From: Alteromonadaceae bacterium 2753L.S.0a.02
Lineage (GTDB): Bacteria; Pseudomonadota; Gammaproteobacteria; Pseudomonadales; Cellvibrionaceae
Assembly (NCBI GenBank): GCA_007827375.1
Contig: VISH01000002.1
Coordinates: 310,001-374,000, forward strand
Reading direction: 5' to 3'
Length of the DNA stretch: 64,000 bases
The position numbers and the translations under genes were made by a program. Of the stretch, positions 9,794 through 18,613 are shown piece by piece; positions within the stretch are counted from its first letter, which is position 1; the number at the start of each line of letters is the position of its first letter. Under the pieces are notes generated by a model. The model was not told where the DNA came from. It made no database searches and saw nothing but the letters and a program-made list of their open reading frames with translations.

Positions 9794-11263
9794 CTACTCC
9801 GCTAACGTTGTGTACATTAATACTGATTCGCGTATTTGGGGTGCAGCCACTGTTCCAAAATCTTGCTTCACTCTTTTCAAGCCGCGGGTAACATCAATAC
9901 CTTTATCGATCTTGCGAGATATTAGGAAATAGCCTAATTGGGAGTCATACTCATAGGGCGGTAAGTGGCTTACAAGATCGGTCGCTGCGGCAATAAGTTG
10001 CAAGCTCTCAACGCCGTAGGGCGGCTCCACTTCAAAACTTCCCAACGAGATCCATTTGTTGGCATCGTCGGCGTTAACAAATTTTACGAATTTTCTAGCG
10101 CCTTCTATCTCACTGAGATCCACCAGGTAAGACATCTCCTGAGCTTGACTTTTAATATGGCCAACGACGTAAAAATACGCAGGATTATTAAACTTCACTA
10201 ATACTTCTATCTCTTCGCCCTTCACAAAATACAACTGTTGTTGACCTTTGTTGGTTGCAATATTTACCAACAAGTCACTACTCACGACATAACCGGAATG
10301 AAGCAGTTCATCAAAGTCTTTTGCGGTCGGAGTTGTTTGCAGGCCTTGGTAACTTTCTGGGGGTAAGTCGACGACGCGTGTACTAAGCGTTTTTCCGTGT
10401 TCATCTATAAGGGAGTAGCTCACTCGTACACCTGATGCGGTTTGCAGATATGTTCCCCGCAAGGTGTGATCGCTCTGGCTAGGTTTGTGACTGCCTTGGA
10501 TTTGCTCCTGCAGATAAATTTGAAGCGCTCTCGCGAACTGCGTGACTTCGTGAGATCCCTCCGGAAACGCGGGGTATACTTCGATATTGCTAAAGTTCAA
10601 ATCGCGACTGAGTAAATGGGCGGCAAGACGCAAGTCTGCAGGTCGTTTTTCGAGATCGACTAGTTGATTGATCAGCGTCGCTTTGCTTGTCGACGGTGGT
10701 GTTTGAGTGCGGAGATCTACACCAAGCAGATTGGCAACAATGGCGTGTTTTTCATATTCTTCATAGACTGCCAGCAGCCGGGTTAATTGCGAGTGGCGAT
10801 TGGCGGCGTTTTTCGGCTTTGCGTGGTAGCCCTGGTCTAATTCTGTGCGTAACTTATTAAGTTCTTGGCGGTAGAGCTTGCCAGATTTTTCTGACTGGAT
10901 AGTGGCTTTGCAGATATAGTCGCGTTTAACTCGTGCACATCGGGTATCGCTCCCGAGTAGAGGGATATCGCTGATTAGGGTATTAGCGACGGTAAATTTT
11001 TCGCCACTAGATGTGCTGTACTGGTACGTTGTTTCACTTTGTATGCGTACATACAGGCTGGAGGCGAGCGCTTCGAGTGCATGTTGTCTGGCTTTTTCCT
11101 GGTCCGAATCTCTGCCTTCGGCAACATAGTTTTCCGCAAAAAGCGGCGCGGCGACAAAAGCGCATATCAGCAAAATGGCGCGGTTGCACTGCCAAAAGTG
11201 TTTAAACGTTGTTAGGGGTGTTTTCGAATTCATTGTGAAATTACTGACAAAATGAGTGGTCAT
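9794..11263 (-). CDS. Exported DUF4384 domain protein with FlgT/LPP20-like N-terminal half
   Basis: A 489-residue protein. A hydrophobic segment (AILLICAFVAAPLFAENY) near residue 30 is a signal peptide. After it, AEGRDSDQEKARQHALEALA followed by a beta-rich stretch resembles the N-terminal domain of FlgT/LPP20-type exported proteins. Residues about 335-435 match DUF4384: VKGEEIEVLVKFNNPAYFYV followed by QAQEMSYLVDLSE and a GVESLQLIAAATD end. DUF4384 is often coupled to caspase-fold or Ser/Thr-kinase proteins, and here it lies 0.7 kb from the CHAT gene. The start could instead be the Met at 11233. Neither has a clear ribosome-binding site. Confidence 0.72.
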   Translation of the reverse strand: MTTHFVSNFTMNSKTPLTTFKHFWQCNRAILLICAFVAAPLFAENYVAEGRDSDQEKARQHALEALASSLYVRIQSETTYQYSTSSGEKFTVANTLISDIPLLGSDTRCARVKRDYICKATIQSEKSGKLYRQELNKLRTELDQGYHAKPKNAANRHSQLTRLLAVYEEYEKHAIVANLLGVDLRTQTPPSTSKATLINQLVDLEKRPADLRLAAHLLSRDLNFSNIEVYPAFPEGSHEVTQFARALQIYLQEQIQGSHKPSQSDHTLRGTYLQTASGVRVSYSLIDEHGKTLSTRVVDLPPESYQGLQTTPTAKDFDELLHSGYVVSSDLLVNIATNKGQQQLYFVKGEEIEVLVKFNNPAYFYVVGHIKSQAQEMSYLVDLSEIEGARKFVKFVNADDANKWISLGSFEVEPPYGVESLQLIAAATDLVSHLPPYEYDSQLGYFLISRKIDKGIDVTRGLKRVKQDFGTVAAPQIRESVLMYTTLAE

Positions 11264-11801
11264 TTATCATTAGGGAATTCACCGTCGGAATCAATGTGCG
11301 CACTTGGCTGAATCTAGCCCGCATTTTGTAAGTAAGCACCTACTAGCTTTGTGCGCGAATAACTACCTTTGTCAGGCAGTTTACCTGCTCATAACTATAC
11401 CTTTGGACTTCCGTGAAACTCGATAGTGAAATAAGGGGTTAAGTGGAGTTAAGAGTAAAAGTCTGGGTTTAAGGCAGGTTTTAACTCGGTAAGGCTCAGA
11501 TACTTCAGTTGGCGCTCAATCGTTGTTGAGGTTTGCTCGTGAGGTTGGGCGAAAGCTTTTCAGTCGAGTTCAGCTAAGATTGTGGTCAATAACTGAGCGC
11601 GGCGCGATTGCTTCGGACTATCGGTCACGTCAGCCGCTTTAAGGATTTGTATTTATCGCTTGCCGTACAGGAGAGGTCATAAGTGCAAAGAGGGGAGGTG
11701 TCAACTTCGTCGCGTTTTTACAAAGACTTTATCCTGTTAAACATAGCCGTGCTGAGGAGGGGAGCTGCATTGTGTGATGCCAGATAAACAGAAGAAGCGG
11801 A
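11264..11801. other. Intergenic region, no gene seen
   Basis: About 540 bases between the DUF4384 gene and the DUF3185 gene. No credible coding region, tRNA or known RNA motif was recognised. The purine-rich stretch near 11430-11460 (AAGGGGTTAAGTGGAG) has no obvious partner gene. Confidence 0.4.
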
Positions 11802-11993
11802 TTATTTAACTTTAAATATCCCGATCACGACACAAATCGCGCCGCCAACCATGCCTGCCCAGGCTTCAATGGGGGTATCGCCACTAAAGGCGCGGCTGAA
11901 TTTCGACCCTATGGCGTCGTAAATGTTGTAACCCCAGACTGCGAGTGCAATACCGGCGACAATCAAAATTAACCCAATTATTTTATGATTCAC
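11802..11993 (-). CDS. Small DUF3185 membrane protein
   Basis: A 63-residue protein with two membrane segments (IIGLILIVAGIALAVWGY, and AGMVGGAICVVIGIFKV) joined by a short polar loop DAIGSKFSRAFSGDTP. This layout and the GDTPIE loop match the DUF3185 family of small bacterial membrane proteins, whose function is unknown. It stands alone. Confidence 0.7.
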   Translation of the reverse strand: MNHKIIGLILIVAGIALAVWGYNIYDAIGSKFSRAFSGDTPIEAWAGMVGGAICVVIGIFKVK

Positions 11994-12598
11994 AATGTTT
12001 CAATCTCAGATTTAAATGTCTTCAGAATTTTAACAGAGTTGAAGATCAAGCGCCGGATAAGGATTATCTTTTAATTTATTCCCCTACCGCACTGATGGCG
12101 AACCTCCAAAATGATCCTTGGCTGGGTATTGTCATTACTGGCAATACAGTGACACAGGTTAATACGGTAGGGCAAGCGTAACAGTGTTCACTTCTCGTAA
12201 CGTGATCATCATCATGTTTTGAAAGTCTCATCAAAGCGAATGCCTGGTTGAATTTGGGTAGTAGAATGCGGCTTGTTCCCTAGGTGTTTGATGCATTGGT
12301 GAGGCCTGGCCCATCCCCTGTACTACAAAAGTAGACAGTTTCAAAAGTACGACCTTAATCGCATTCTTATACCCCCATTATTATTTACCATAAGCGCGTT
12401 GCTTCCTTGGATAAAAAACACAGGTTTTATGAAGAGCTTGTGACAAGTTTTTTTGAAAAGTCATTTAAGCAAATTTTAAATGCCTGCTAAAGGATAAACA
12501 CTGCTAGTTGATAAATAACAGTCCCGCGTTCCGCCCATACCAGCGTGTTGGTATTAAGGGTTTTAATCATAAAAACACTCAGAGCTGCAGAGATTTCT
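11994..12598. other. Upstream region of the pectate lyase gene
   Basis: About 600 bases without a credible gene. It must hold the promoter of the plus-strand pectate lyase. The last 130 bases are AT-rich, but I could not fix a promoter or operator with confidence. Confidence 0.4.
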
Positions 12599-14617
12599 AT
12601 GAAAAAATTTATTTTGGTAATGCTGTGTGTGGCATTCTCCGTCAGCCATGCTTACGCACAGGTTTTAAGTGACGGGCGTTACGTGATTACGTCTCGCCAC
12701 AGCGAGCTGGTTTTGGATGTTGAAGATAATAGCTTGGAGAACGGTGCCAATATTCAGCAATGGGGCTATGCGGCAAACGCCAATCAACATTTTGATCTGG
12801 TCTCTCGTGGCAGTGGATATTATTCAATAATATCGGTGTCAAGTGGCAAGGCCGTCGATGTCTATAACATGAGCCAGGACGCGGGCGGAGAAATTCGACA
12901 ATGGGAATATTGGGGTGGCGATGGGCAGTTATGGAAATTGTCCACTTCAGACAATGAATATTTCACAATCACTTCAAAATTAAATGGATTAAATTTGGAT
13001 GTATGGCAATGGAGCACGGCACCCGGAGGTGACATTCGGCAGTGGACCGCGACTGGCGCAGCCAATCAGCAATTCTCCTTTGAGAAGATCACGGCCGACG
13101 CCTGCGAAGGCCTGGCTAGCGGTGGCTTATATAAAATCACCAATTACAGCTCTAAAAAATCGCTCGATATTGCCAGTTACAGCAATAGCAATGGTGCCAA
13201 TCTTTTACAGTGGAATGAAACTGGCGGGGCCAATCAGCAGTTTTACCTTGAGCAGCTTAGCGGCACCGATCGCTGGGTCATAAAAGCCAGCCATAGCGGT
13301 TTGGTGTTGGAAGTTGCCGATGCATCCTCTTCGAATGGCGCCAATATTCAGCAGTGGGCTTATACGGAAGGCGCTCATCAACAGTGGCGCTTGCAGCAGT
13401 CTGCAGAATTTGATGGTGCCTATGCGATTATCTCTGTTGGCAGTGGAAAAGCTTTAACCGTTGCCGGGAGTGATGCAGGAGATAACATTTATCAAAACAG
13501 TGATGCTGCAAATTCTTCACAACGTTGGTACATCACTGCGTTGGATTCCAGCTGCAGCGGAAGCAGTGGTGGTTCTAGATCTAACAATTATTCTGCCGGT
13601 GTTAATGGCTTTGCTGCACAATACGGCGCTGATGGGTTAAGCACCACCACTGGCGGAGGCAATAACACTGCGGTGCAGGTGAGCTCCTGTTCTCAATTGC
13701 AAAGCCTGGTTCAAAACAGCAGCGCAAAGGTCATTCAACTTCCCAACTCAACACTCGATTGTCGCACGGCAGCCAGAACCCAAGCTGTCTGTAAGCTCCC
13801 CTGCGGTAGCGGCTACACAAAACCCCTGTACCGTATTCCAACCTCTTCTCAAAGCTGCGTAGATTTGGGAGGCAGTAATAGTGATCTCATCAATTTAACG
13901 CGCAATGAATCAACGCTAAGTGTGGGCTCCAATACCACAATTATCGGGTCGGGATCTGCGTCGAAAGTGATTGGCGCGAGCTTTGATTTAAGTGGGTCTT
14001 CCAATGTCATTCTAAAAAACTTCACCATTGCCGACGTGAATCCAGCTTTGATTGAAGCCGGTGATGCCATTAGCCTGGACAACAGCTCCCATATCTGGAT
14101 TGATCACATGCGTATGACGAGAATCAGCGATGGCCTGCTCGACAGTTATGACAGCGCCAATGTAACCATTAGCTGGAGTCATTTTGACGGTATAAATACG
14201 GACCTTTGTTGGGGAACCGACCCCTATGTCAGCATGCTTAAAAATACTCAGGCGACTTTTCACCACAACTTTTTTGATTCAGGTTATGGGCGAAATCCGA
14301 AAATTCTGGGAAGCTCATCGCGCGTTCATCTCTACAACAATTATTGGAAAGACATTTATTATTTTTCAATGAGTGTAAGCGATAGCGCCAGGGCCAAGGT
14401 TGAAGGTAATTATTATCAGGATGCCAACAGACCCCACTGGAATGAAGGCGGATATATCGACGCCGATGTGTCATCGAATCGATATACCGGAAAATCCACC
14501 AGTTCCAGTCAGGATGATTCTGGCAGCTCTTCCTGGGATGTGGGGATGTATAGTTATTCTCTAGACAATGTCGATAAGCTCCCTTCAACTATTCCAGCCG
14601 GTGTAGGTCCAAACTAA
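12599..14617 (+). CDS. Secreted pectate lyase, polysaccharide lyase family 1, with two RICIN domains
   Basis: About 672 residues from the ATG at 12599, chosen because it begins directly with a signal peptide (KKFILVMLCVAFSVSHAYAQ); an upstream frame start would bury it. Residues about 22-165 and 176-311 are ricin-type lectin repeats with recurring QW motifs (NIQQWGY, DIRQWTA, NLLQWNE, NIQQWAY). A Ser/Gly linker (near 320-330) leads to a PL1 beta-helix: IWIDHMRMTRISDGLLDS, TISWSHFDG, then GRNPKILG with the likely catalytic Arg, and VHLYNNYW. The enzyme would cleave homogalacturonan by beta-elimination outside the cell, with the RICIN domains binding sugar. A transcription terminator follows. 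Pectin lyase activity cannot be excluded. Confidence 0.92.
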   Translation: MKKFILVMLCVAFSVSHAYAQVLSDGRYVITSRHSELVLDVEDNSLENGANIQQWGYAANANQHFDLVSRGSGYYSIISVSSGKAVDVYNMSQDAGGEIRQWEYWGGDGQLWKLSTSDNEYFTITSKLNGLNLDVWQWSTAPGGDIRQWTATGAANQQFSFEKITADACEGLASGGLYKITNYSSKKSLDIASYSNSNGANLLQWNETGGANQQFYLEQLSGTDRWVIKASHSGLVLEVADASSSNGANIQQWAYTEGAHQQWRLQQSAEFDGAYAIISVGSGKALTVAGSDAGDNIYQNSDAANSSQRWYITALDSSCSGSSGGSRSNNYSAGVNGFAAQYGADGLSTTTGGGNNTAVQVSSCSQLQSLVQNSSAKVIQLPNSTLDCRTAARTQAVCKLPCGSGYTKPLYRIPTSSQSCVDLGGSNSDLINLTRNESTLSVGSNTTIIGSGSASKVIGASFDLSGSSNVILKNFTIADVNPALIEAGDAISLDNSSHIWIDHMRMTRISDGLLDSYDSANVTISWSHFDGINTDLCWGTDPYVSMLKNTQATFHHNFFDSGYGRNPKILGSSSRVHLYNNYWKDIYYFSMSVSDSARAKVEGNYYQDANRPHWNEGGYIDADVSSNRYTGKSTSSSQDDSGSSSWDVGMYSYSLDNVDKLPSTIPAGVGPN

Positions 14618-14626
14618 GCATCAACT

Positions 14627-14660
14627 AAACAGCCCTGTGTCATCGGCAGAGGGCTGTTTT
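14627..14660 (+). terminator. Rho-independent terminator after the pectate lyase gene
   Basis: Inverted repeat ACAGCCCT / AGGGCTGT with a 13-base loop, followed by TTTT. It lies 10 bases after the stop codon. Confidence 0.8.
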
Positions 14661-14795
14661 AAGCTTTTCATAAAATAGAAATAAAAGCATGAAGTAATCA
14701 ATCAAATTCGTTTTTATTGCAAATACGTTTGATGGTCACAGTAGTGTTTTATGTGTTTGAAATACGCCTGCGATACCCCATGGCCACAAAACATA

Positions 14796-15482
14796 TTACA
14801 AAACATAGCTTGATATTTCATTTATCCAGAGCTTGTATCCGGCTTCTAGTAGGTGAACACCATCGTTACTTAAGTCGGGCTTCAAATGGCCGCTCCTGTC
14901 TGCGAAGGCGCTGTACAGATCGATGTAGGTGTAGTCGCGTAACTTGGCCTGTTGCATTAAAAATGAATTAAGGCCTGGTACCCGGTCGTTACCTGAGAAA
15001 TACCAGCTATCGTTAATGGGTAGAATGCTTTGAAGGTAAATTTTGGTGCTTGGGGTTTCTGTGTCGAAGGTATCGAAAAGGGCGTTAAAATTATTTTGAA
15101 TTGTGTTGCTGGCTATCTTTTGGTTGATATCGTTAATGCCAATCATTAAAAAAATCTTCTGGGGCTTGAGAGAAATGACCTGGTCAACTCTTGCCAGTAA
15201 ATCATCGGTGGTATTGCCGCCGATGCCCCGGTTGGCGATATTCAGGTTCGGAAATATTTCCTGCCACTCGCCGCCTTCAGTCAAGCTATCGCCAAAAAAA
15301 ACAATATCTGCTGTGTTGTTGCAAAACATATTAAATTGGCTCATGCGGCGATTTGTGCGTGGAGCTACGGTGTGGCGAATAATCGCTTTACGATACCACC
15401 AAATAGTAACAATAAAACATAAAACGATAATATTTATTGCTACAGATAGAGCGAGTAAGCCATCGTTTACAAGTGATTGCAT
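14796..15482 (-). CDS. Membrane-anchored SGNH/GDSL hydrolase
   Basis: A 228-residue protein with one N-terminal membrane segment (about residues 7-27). It then shows the SGNH blocks: VFFGDSLTEGG (nucleophile Ser), NRGIGGNT (Gly block), MIGINDINQ (Asn block) and SNDGVHLLEAGY with the Asp-His pair. These enzymes are esterases or deacetylases acting on lipids or sugar esters; an envelope or polysaccharide-ester substrate is plausible next to a pectate lyase, but this is inference. Its ATG overlaps the TGA of the LysR gene by one base (TGATG), so translation is probably coupled. Confidence 0.85.
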   Translation of the reverse strand: MQSLVNDGLLALSVAINIIVLCFIVTIWWYRKAIIRHTVAPRTNRRMSQFNMFCNNTADIVFFGDSLTEGGEWQEIFPNLNIANRGIGGNTTDDLLARVDQVISLKPQKIFLMIGINDINQKIASNTIQNNFNALFDTFDTETPSTKIYLQSILPINDSWYFSGNDRVPGLNSFLMQQAKLRDYTYIDLYSAFADRSGHLKPDLSNDGVHLLEAGYKLWINEISSYVL

Positions 15483-16426
15483 CAGGGCAAACCATCATTT
15501 TCGAAGTATTTTGTTGGAATGTTCTGCGAACTGGCTTCACCTTCAAATAGCAGCTTGTCGGCTTTAAGGGCGTCACACATAAAATCCACAAATGCACGAA
15601 TCCGCGCGGTTTGTCGTAACGCGGGGTGCATTAGTAGCCAAAGTTCTGAGTAGAGTGCGGTAATGGGCGGCAAAAGGCGTTGTAAGTGCGGGTCGCCATC
15701 GGCTAAAAAACAGGGCAGCGCAGCGACACCCATGTGTTGTTTTACAGCTTCAGCAATGGCTCTCATTGAATTGCAACACATGCCAATGTGAGCCTTTGGG
15801 TAGTGGCTTGCCAACCAGTGTCTTATGGGGAGGTTCGCCAAATCATCGTCGGGCACTAACCATGTAAGGCTTTCAAAATCGGGTTTTTGTTTGTCGAGTA
15901 GATATTCTCTGGAACCATAAACCGTTGTGGCAATACCGCACAGGAAACGGCCGACTGAATTTTCAGGTGGCGCGCGCGTTCCGCGAATGGCGATATCCGC
16001 TTCCCGTTGCGTCAGGTTTTGAAAAATATTCGCGACATGAATGTGTAACTGTATGTCGGGGTATTTTTTTTGAAACGCACTCAAGTGCGCCATAAAAAAG
16101 TTCGAAGTAAGAGGGTCGGGTAGTGCAATTCGAATCGGGCCGCGAAGCTCTGAGTCCTGCCCTAATAAATTGTGTGACAGTGCGAACACTTCATTTTCAA
16201 TATTTTCAGCAGAAGCCAAAACCAGCTTGCCCGCTTCGGTCATGACATAGCCATTGGCGAGGCGTTCAAACAATCTTACGCCCCATTTTTTTTCGATGGC
16301 GTCAACCCTTCTGGAAACGGTCGAATGGCTGACGCCCAGTTTACGCGCTGCGCCGGAAACTGTGCCCTCGCGGCAAATCGCCAAAAGCAGGGAAATATCA
16401 TTCCAATCCAAATGCTGTGATTTCAT
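15482..16426 (-). CDS. LysR-family transcriptional regulator
   Basis: About 314 residues from the ATG at 16426 (a TTG at 16474 would add 16). The N-terminus is the LysR winged helix: LDWNDISLLLAICREGTVSGAARKL in pieces, then VSHSTVSRRVDAIEKKWGVRLFER. A periplasmic-binding-protein-like effector domain follows. It sits between an ABM-domain gene and an SGNH hydrolase gene, all on the same strand, and overlaps the latter by one base. Target genes unknown. Confidence 0.88.
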   Translation of the reverse strand: MKSQHLDWNDISLLLAICREGTVSGAARKLGVSHSTVSRRVDAIEKKWGVRLFERLANGYVMTEAGKLVLASAENIENEVFALSHNLLGQDSELRGPIRIALPDPLTSNFFMAHLSAFQKKYPDIQLHIHVANIFQNLTQREADIAIRGTRAPPENSVGRFLCGIATTVYGSREYLLDKQKPDFESLTWLVPDDDLANLPIRHWLASHYPKAHIGMCCNSMRAIAEAVKQHMGVAALPCFLADGDPHLQRLLPPITALYSELWLLMHPALRQTARIRAFVDFMCDALKADKLLFEGEASSQNIPTKYFENDGLP

Positions 16427-16500
16427 ACCGCGTGGGATTTGCTGTGATCGCCGAAATTGAGAAGAAACAAGCAATGCCTGGGGTTTGCTGCGAGTAAGTG

Positions 16501-16519
16501 AGTGTTAACACACCCTAGA
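16501..16519. repeat. Copy of the terminal-repeat motif found at the MITE-like element
   Basis: Nineteen bases beginning AGTGTTAACA and ending CCCTAGA, identical at 17 of 19 positions to the right end of the element at 27442-27770. It overlaps the 3' end of the ABM-domain gene. It may be chance or a decayed element end. Confidence 0.35.
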
Positions 16520-16817
16520 GTACTACATCAAAACACTCGAGCTGAGGCGGCCCCAAATAAATATCTCTGCGACTGCCAGCGTTGGCGTGTGCTTTGCGAA
16601 AAGCTTCGGATTTGGTCCAGGCTTCGAAGGCCTCGCCGGATTCCCAGGTGGCGTGGGAAGAAAATAAGGTGTATTCCTCAGTGCTGGGGCCGCGCAAAAG
16701 GTGAAATTCTTTAAAGCCGGGTACGGTTTCCAGGTAGGTGTTTCGCCCTGCCCAAATATCAATAAAATCCTGTTCGCAACCGGGTTTGATTTTAAAGCGA
16801 TTCATTGCAATATACAT
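16515..16817 (-). CDS. ABM-domain monooxygenase, heme-degrading (IsdG/HmoA-like) candidate
   Basis: A 100-residue protein of the antibiotic biosynthesis monooxygenase fold: NRFKIKPGCEQDFIDIWAG, then VPGFKEFHLLRGP, TLFSSHATWESGEAFEAW and FRKAHANA. The W at the end of the first helix, the GF-x-x-F strand and the conserved His fit the IsdG/HmoA-type branch, which oxidises heme. The substrate is not certain, since related ABM proteins act on quinones. It is the first gene of a same-strand run with LysR and the SGNH hydrolase. Confidence 0.75.
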   Translation of the reverse strand: MYIAMNRFKIKPGCEQDFIDIWAGRNTYLETVPGFKEFHLLRGPSTEEYTLFSSHATWESGEAFEAWTKSEAFRKAHANAGSRRDIYLGPPQLECFDVVL

Positions 16818-16986
16818 AACTGAGGTATTCCTTGTTAATGAAAGTTTCGTTTGGCGAGATGCGCCAGTGCATTGGGATGTGTATTAATCGTTTTTCATCG
16901 ATCATTGCTTGCATCCCTAAATGGTATTTTAATTCCGGTGTCGGTACTTTAATCTCAGTATCGATACTTCAAAGTTGTGTTTTATT

Positions 16987-18597
16987 TTAAGACTTTAATG
17001 GCACAAAAAAGAAATCACCCACAGCGTGGCCAGCACCTTTTATCGCCTTAAATTCCGGTTCCTGTTCCACGCCAACTTTTTTCGCGTTAGCGCTTACCTG
17101 ATCTTTGATTTGAATAAATAACGCGGGGCTGGCGAGAATGGCGGTATTGTTTTGCAGGGCGCTGATAAACGCGCGGGCAAACACCGAGTGACCCGCGCCG
17201 GCGTTGTCCAATACCGGTTTGTCTGAGCCGGAAGCCAGTAAGAGCCGCGCCTTTTTATCGAGCTTATAATTCAGATAATTCTGATCGTAGCTGTTGTTGT
17301 TGCCGAGAAACAGGTAGCCCGGGGCACTGGAAAGCAGGCCCGCATAACAGGAGTCTGCCACCACTAATACCCGTTTCGCTTTAAGGCGTGCCAGGTGTCG
17401 GGTGACAAACTCGTTCGAAACCCAGAAGGTATCTGTGGGGGGCGGATCGGCATTTACCGGCAACCAATAGCCACTTTCTACATCGCCGCTAGCAATGCGA
17501 CTGCCGTGCCCGGCGTAGTAAATCAGTAAATTATCTTTATCGCCCACCACTTCGTTAAGTGCGTTTATGGCCTGCATAACTTCCACATTGCTGGCATCCA
17601 GCAACAGACGCACCGAGAAGCCGTATTGTTTTTCCAGAATTTCTGCAACACTTTTAGCATCGGCATGGGGCGAGTTGAGTTTATCCAGGCTTTGGTAATC
17701 CTGGTTGCCAATAACTAAGGCGTAGAATTTGCCGAATTTTTTATCGCGCTGCGATGTTGCCATGGCGGGTTGCAGTAAAACGTCGCGGGTGCTACTGGGT
17801 TTGCGAAATACCGGCAGTTCGGAGTATTCATTATCGGCAGCACTGCGTTCTGCTTCGAGAGTGCTAATCCAATCGCGCAATTGTTTCACCTGGGCTTGCA
17901 GTTCAGCATCGCCATCGCTTGCTGCGACTTGTTTTTGGAGTTGCGCCACCTGTTTTTTTAACAAATTAATTTGCTGGTCTTTTTGTTGTATTTGTTGTTG
18001 CAATTGGTCACGCAGTGCCTGTTGTTGTTGCTGTGCCGCAGATTTAAAAATGAGATCGTCTTCCGGCAGACCCCAGGCCTGTCGGTACAGGTTTAATGCC
18101 TGAGTCATATCTTTTTCAACGCCCAGGCCCTGCTCGTACAAGGTGCCCAGGTTGTATTGCGCACGAGCGTTGCCCTGTTCCGCGGCCTTGCGATACCACA
18201 GTGCCGCTGCTGTGTAGTTGGGAGTACCGCCGTGCCCCCGTTCAAAAATTTCGCCCACATTCACTTGGGCTTCTGCGTCACCGGCTTCGGCGGTGGCCAT
18301 CCAAACGTTGAGTGCTGTTTTGTAATCGGCGCGGTCGTAGGCAACATATTCGCCACCGCGAATACGGCAATCTGAAGCGGTGGTGCGAGTGGGGCGCCGG
18401 GGGGTGACATAGCTGGAATTGCCGAGACGGCGTACCTGCCCGGGGAGCAAACAGTCGACAACTTCTAAATCAGCAACTTCTGCGGTGCCCGCCGTGTCGG
18501 GTTTGGCGGCACTGGCGCTAACGCAGATGGTCATCGTGCAGACGGTCATGGTGCAGAGGGTCAGCGCGAAGATGGCGGTTAGGCACTGCAATCTCAT
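16987..18597 (-). CDS. Exported Sel1-repeat and peptidase C14 (caspase-fold) protein
   Basis: About 536 residues from the ATG at 18597, which has AAAGGATACATC before it and starts directly with a signal peptide (QCLTAIFALTLCTMTVC...SASA). A longer frame start lacks these. Two Sel1-like repeats (AEAGDAEAQVNVGEIFERGH; AEQGNARAQYNLGTLYEQGL) are followed by a coiled coil rich in Gln. The C-terminal half is a caspase-like C14 domain: FYALVIGNQDYQ, YYAGHG with catalytic His364, and VVADSCYAG with catalytic Cys417. Such metacaspase-like enzymes usually cleave after Arg/Lys, but specificity cannot be read here. It is divergent to a lipoprotein hydrolase gene. Confidence 0.88.
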   Translation of the reverse strand: MRLQCLTAIFALTLCTMTVCTMTICVSASAAKPDTAGTAEVADLEVVDCLLPGQVRRLGNSSYVTPRRPTRTTASDCRIRGGEYVAYDRADYKTALNVWMATAEAGDAEAQVNVGEIFERGHGGTPNYTAAALWYRKAAEQGNARAQYNLGTLYEQGLGVEKDMTQALNLYRQAWGLPEDDLIFKSAAQQQQQALRDQLQQQIQQKDQQINLLKKQVAQLQKQVAASDGDAELQAQVKQLRDWISTLEAERSAADNEYSELPVFRKPSSTRDVLLQPAMATSQRDKKFGKFYALVIGNQDYQSLDKLNSPHADAKSVAEILEKQYGFSVRLLLDASNVEVMQAINALNEVVGDKDNLLIYYAGHGSRIASGDVESGYWLPVNADPPPTDTFWVSNEFVTRHLARLKAKRVLVVADSCYAGLLSSAPGYLFLGNNNSYDQNYLNYKLDKKARLLLASGSDKPVLDNAGAGHSVFARAFISALQNNTAILASPALFIQIKDQVSANAKKVGVEQEPEFKAIKGAGHAVGDFFFVPLKS

Positions 18598-18613
18598 GAT
18601 GTATCCTTTGTAA

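Noticed and set aside
11264..12598. Small RNA or riboswitch between DUF4384 and the pectate lyase
   Set aside because: Apart from the DUF3185 gene, no recognisable conserved structure could be drawn by eye.
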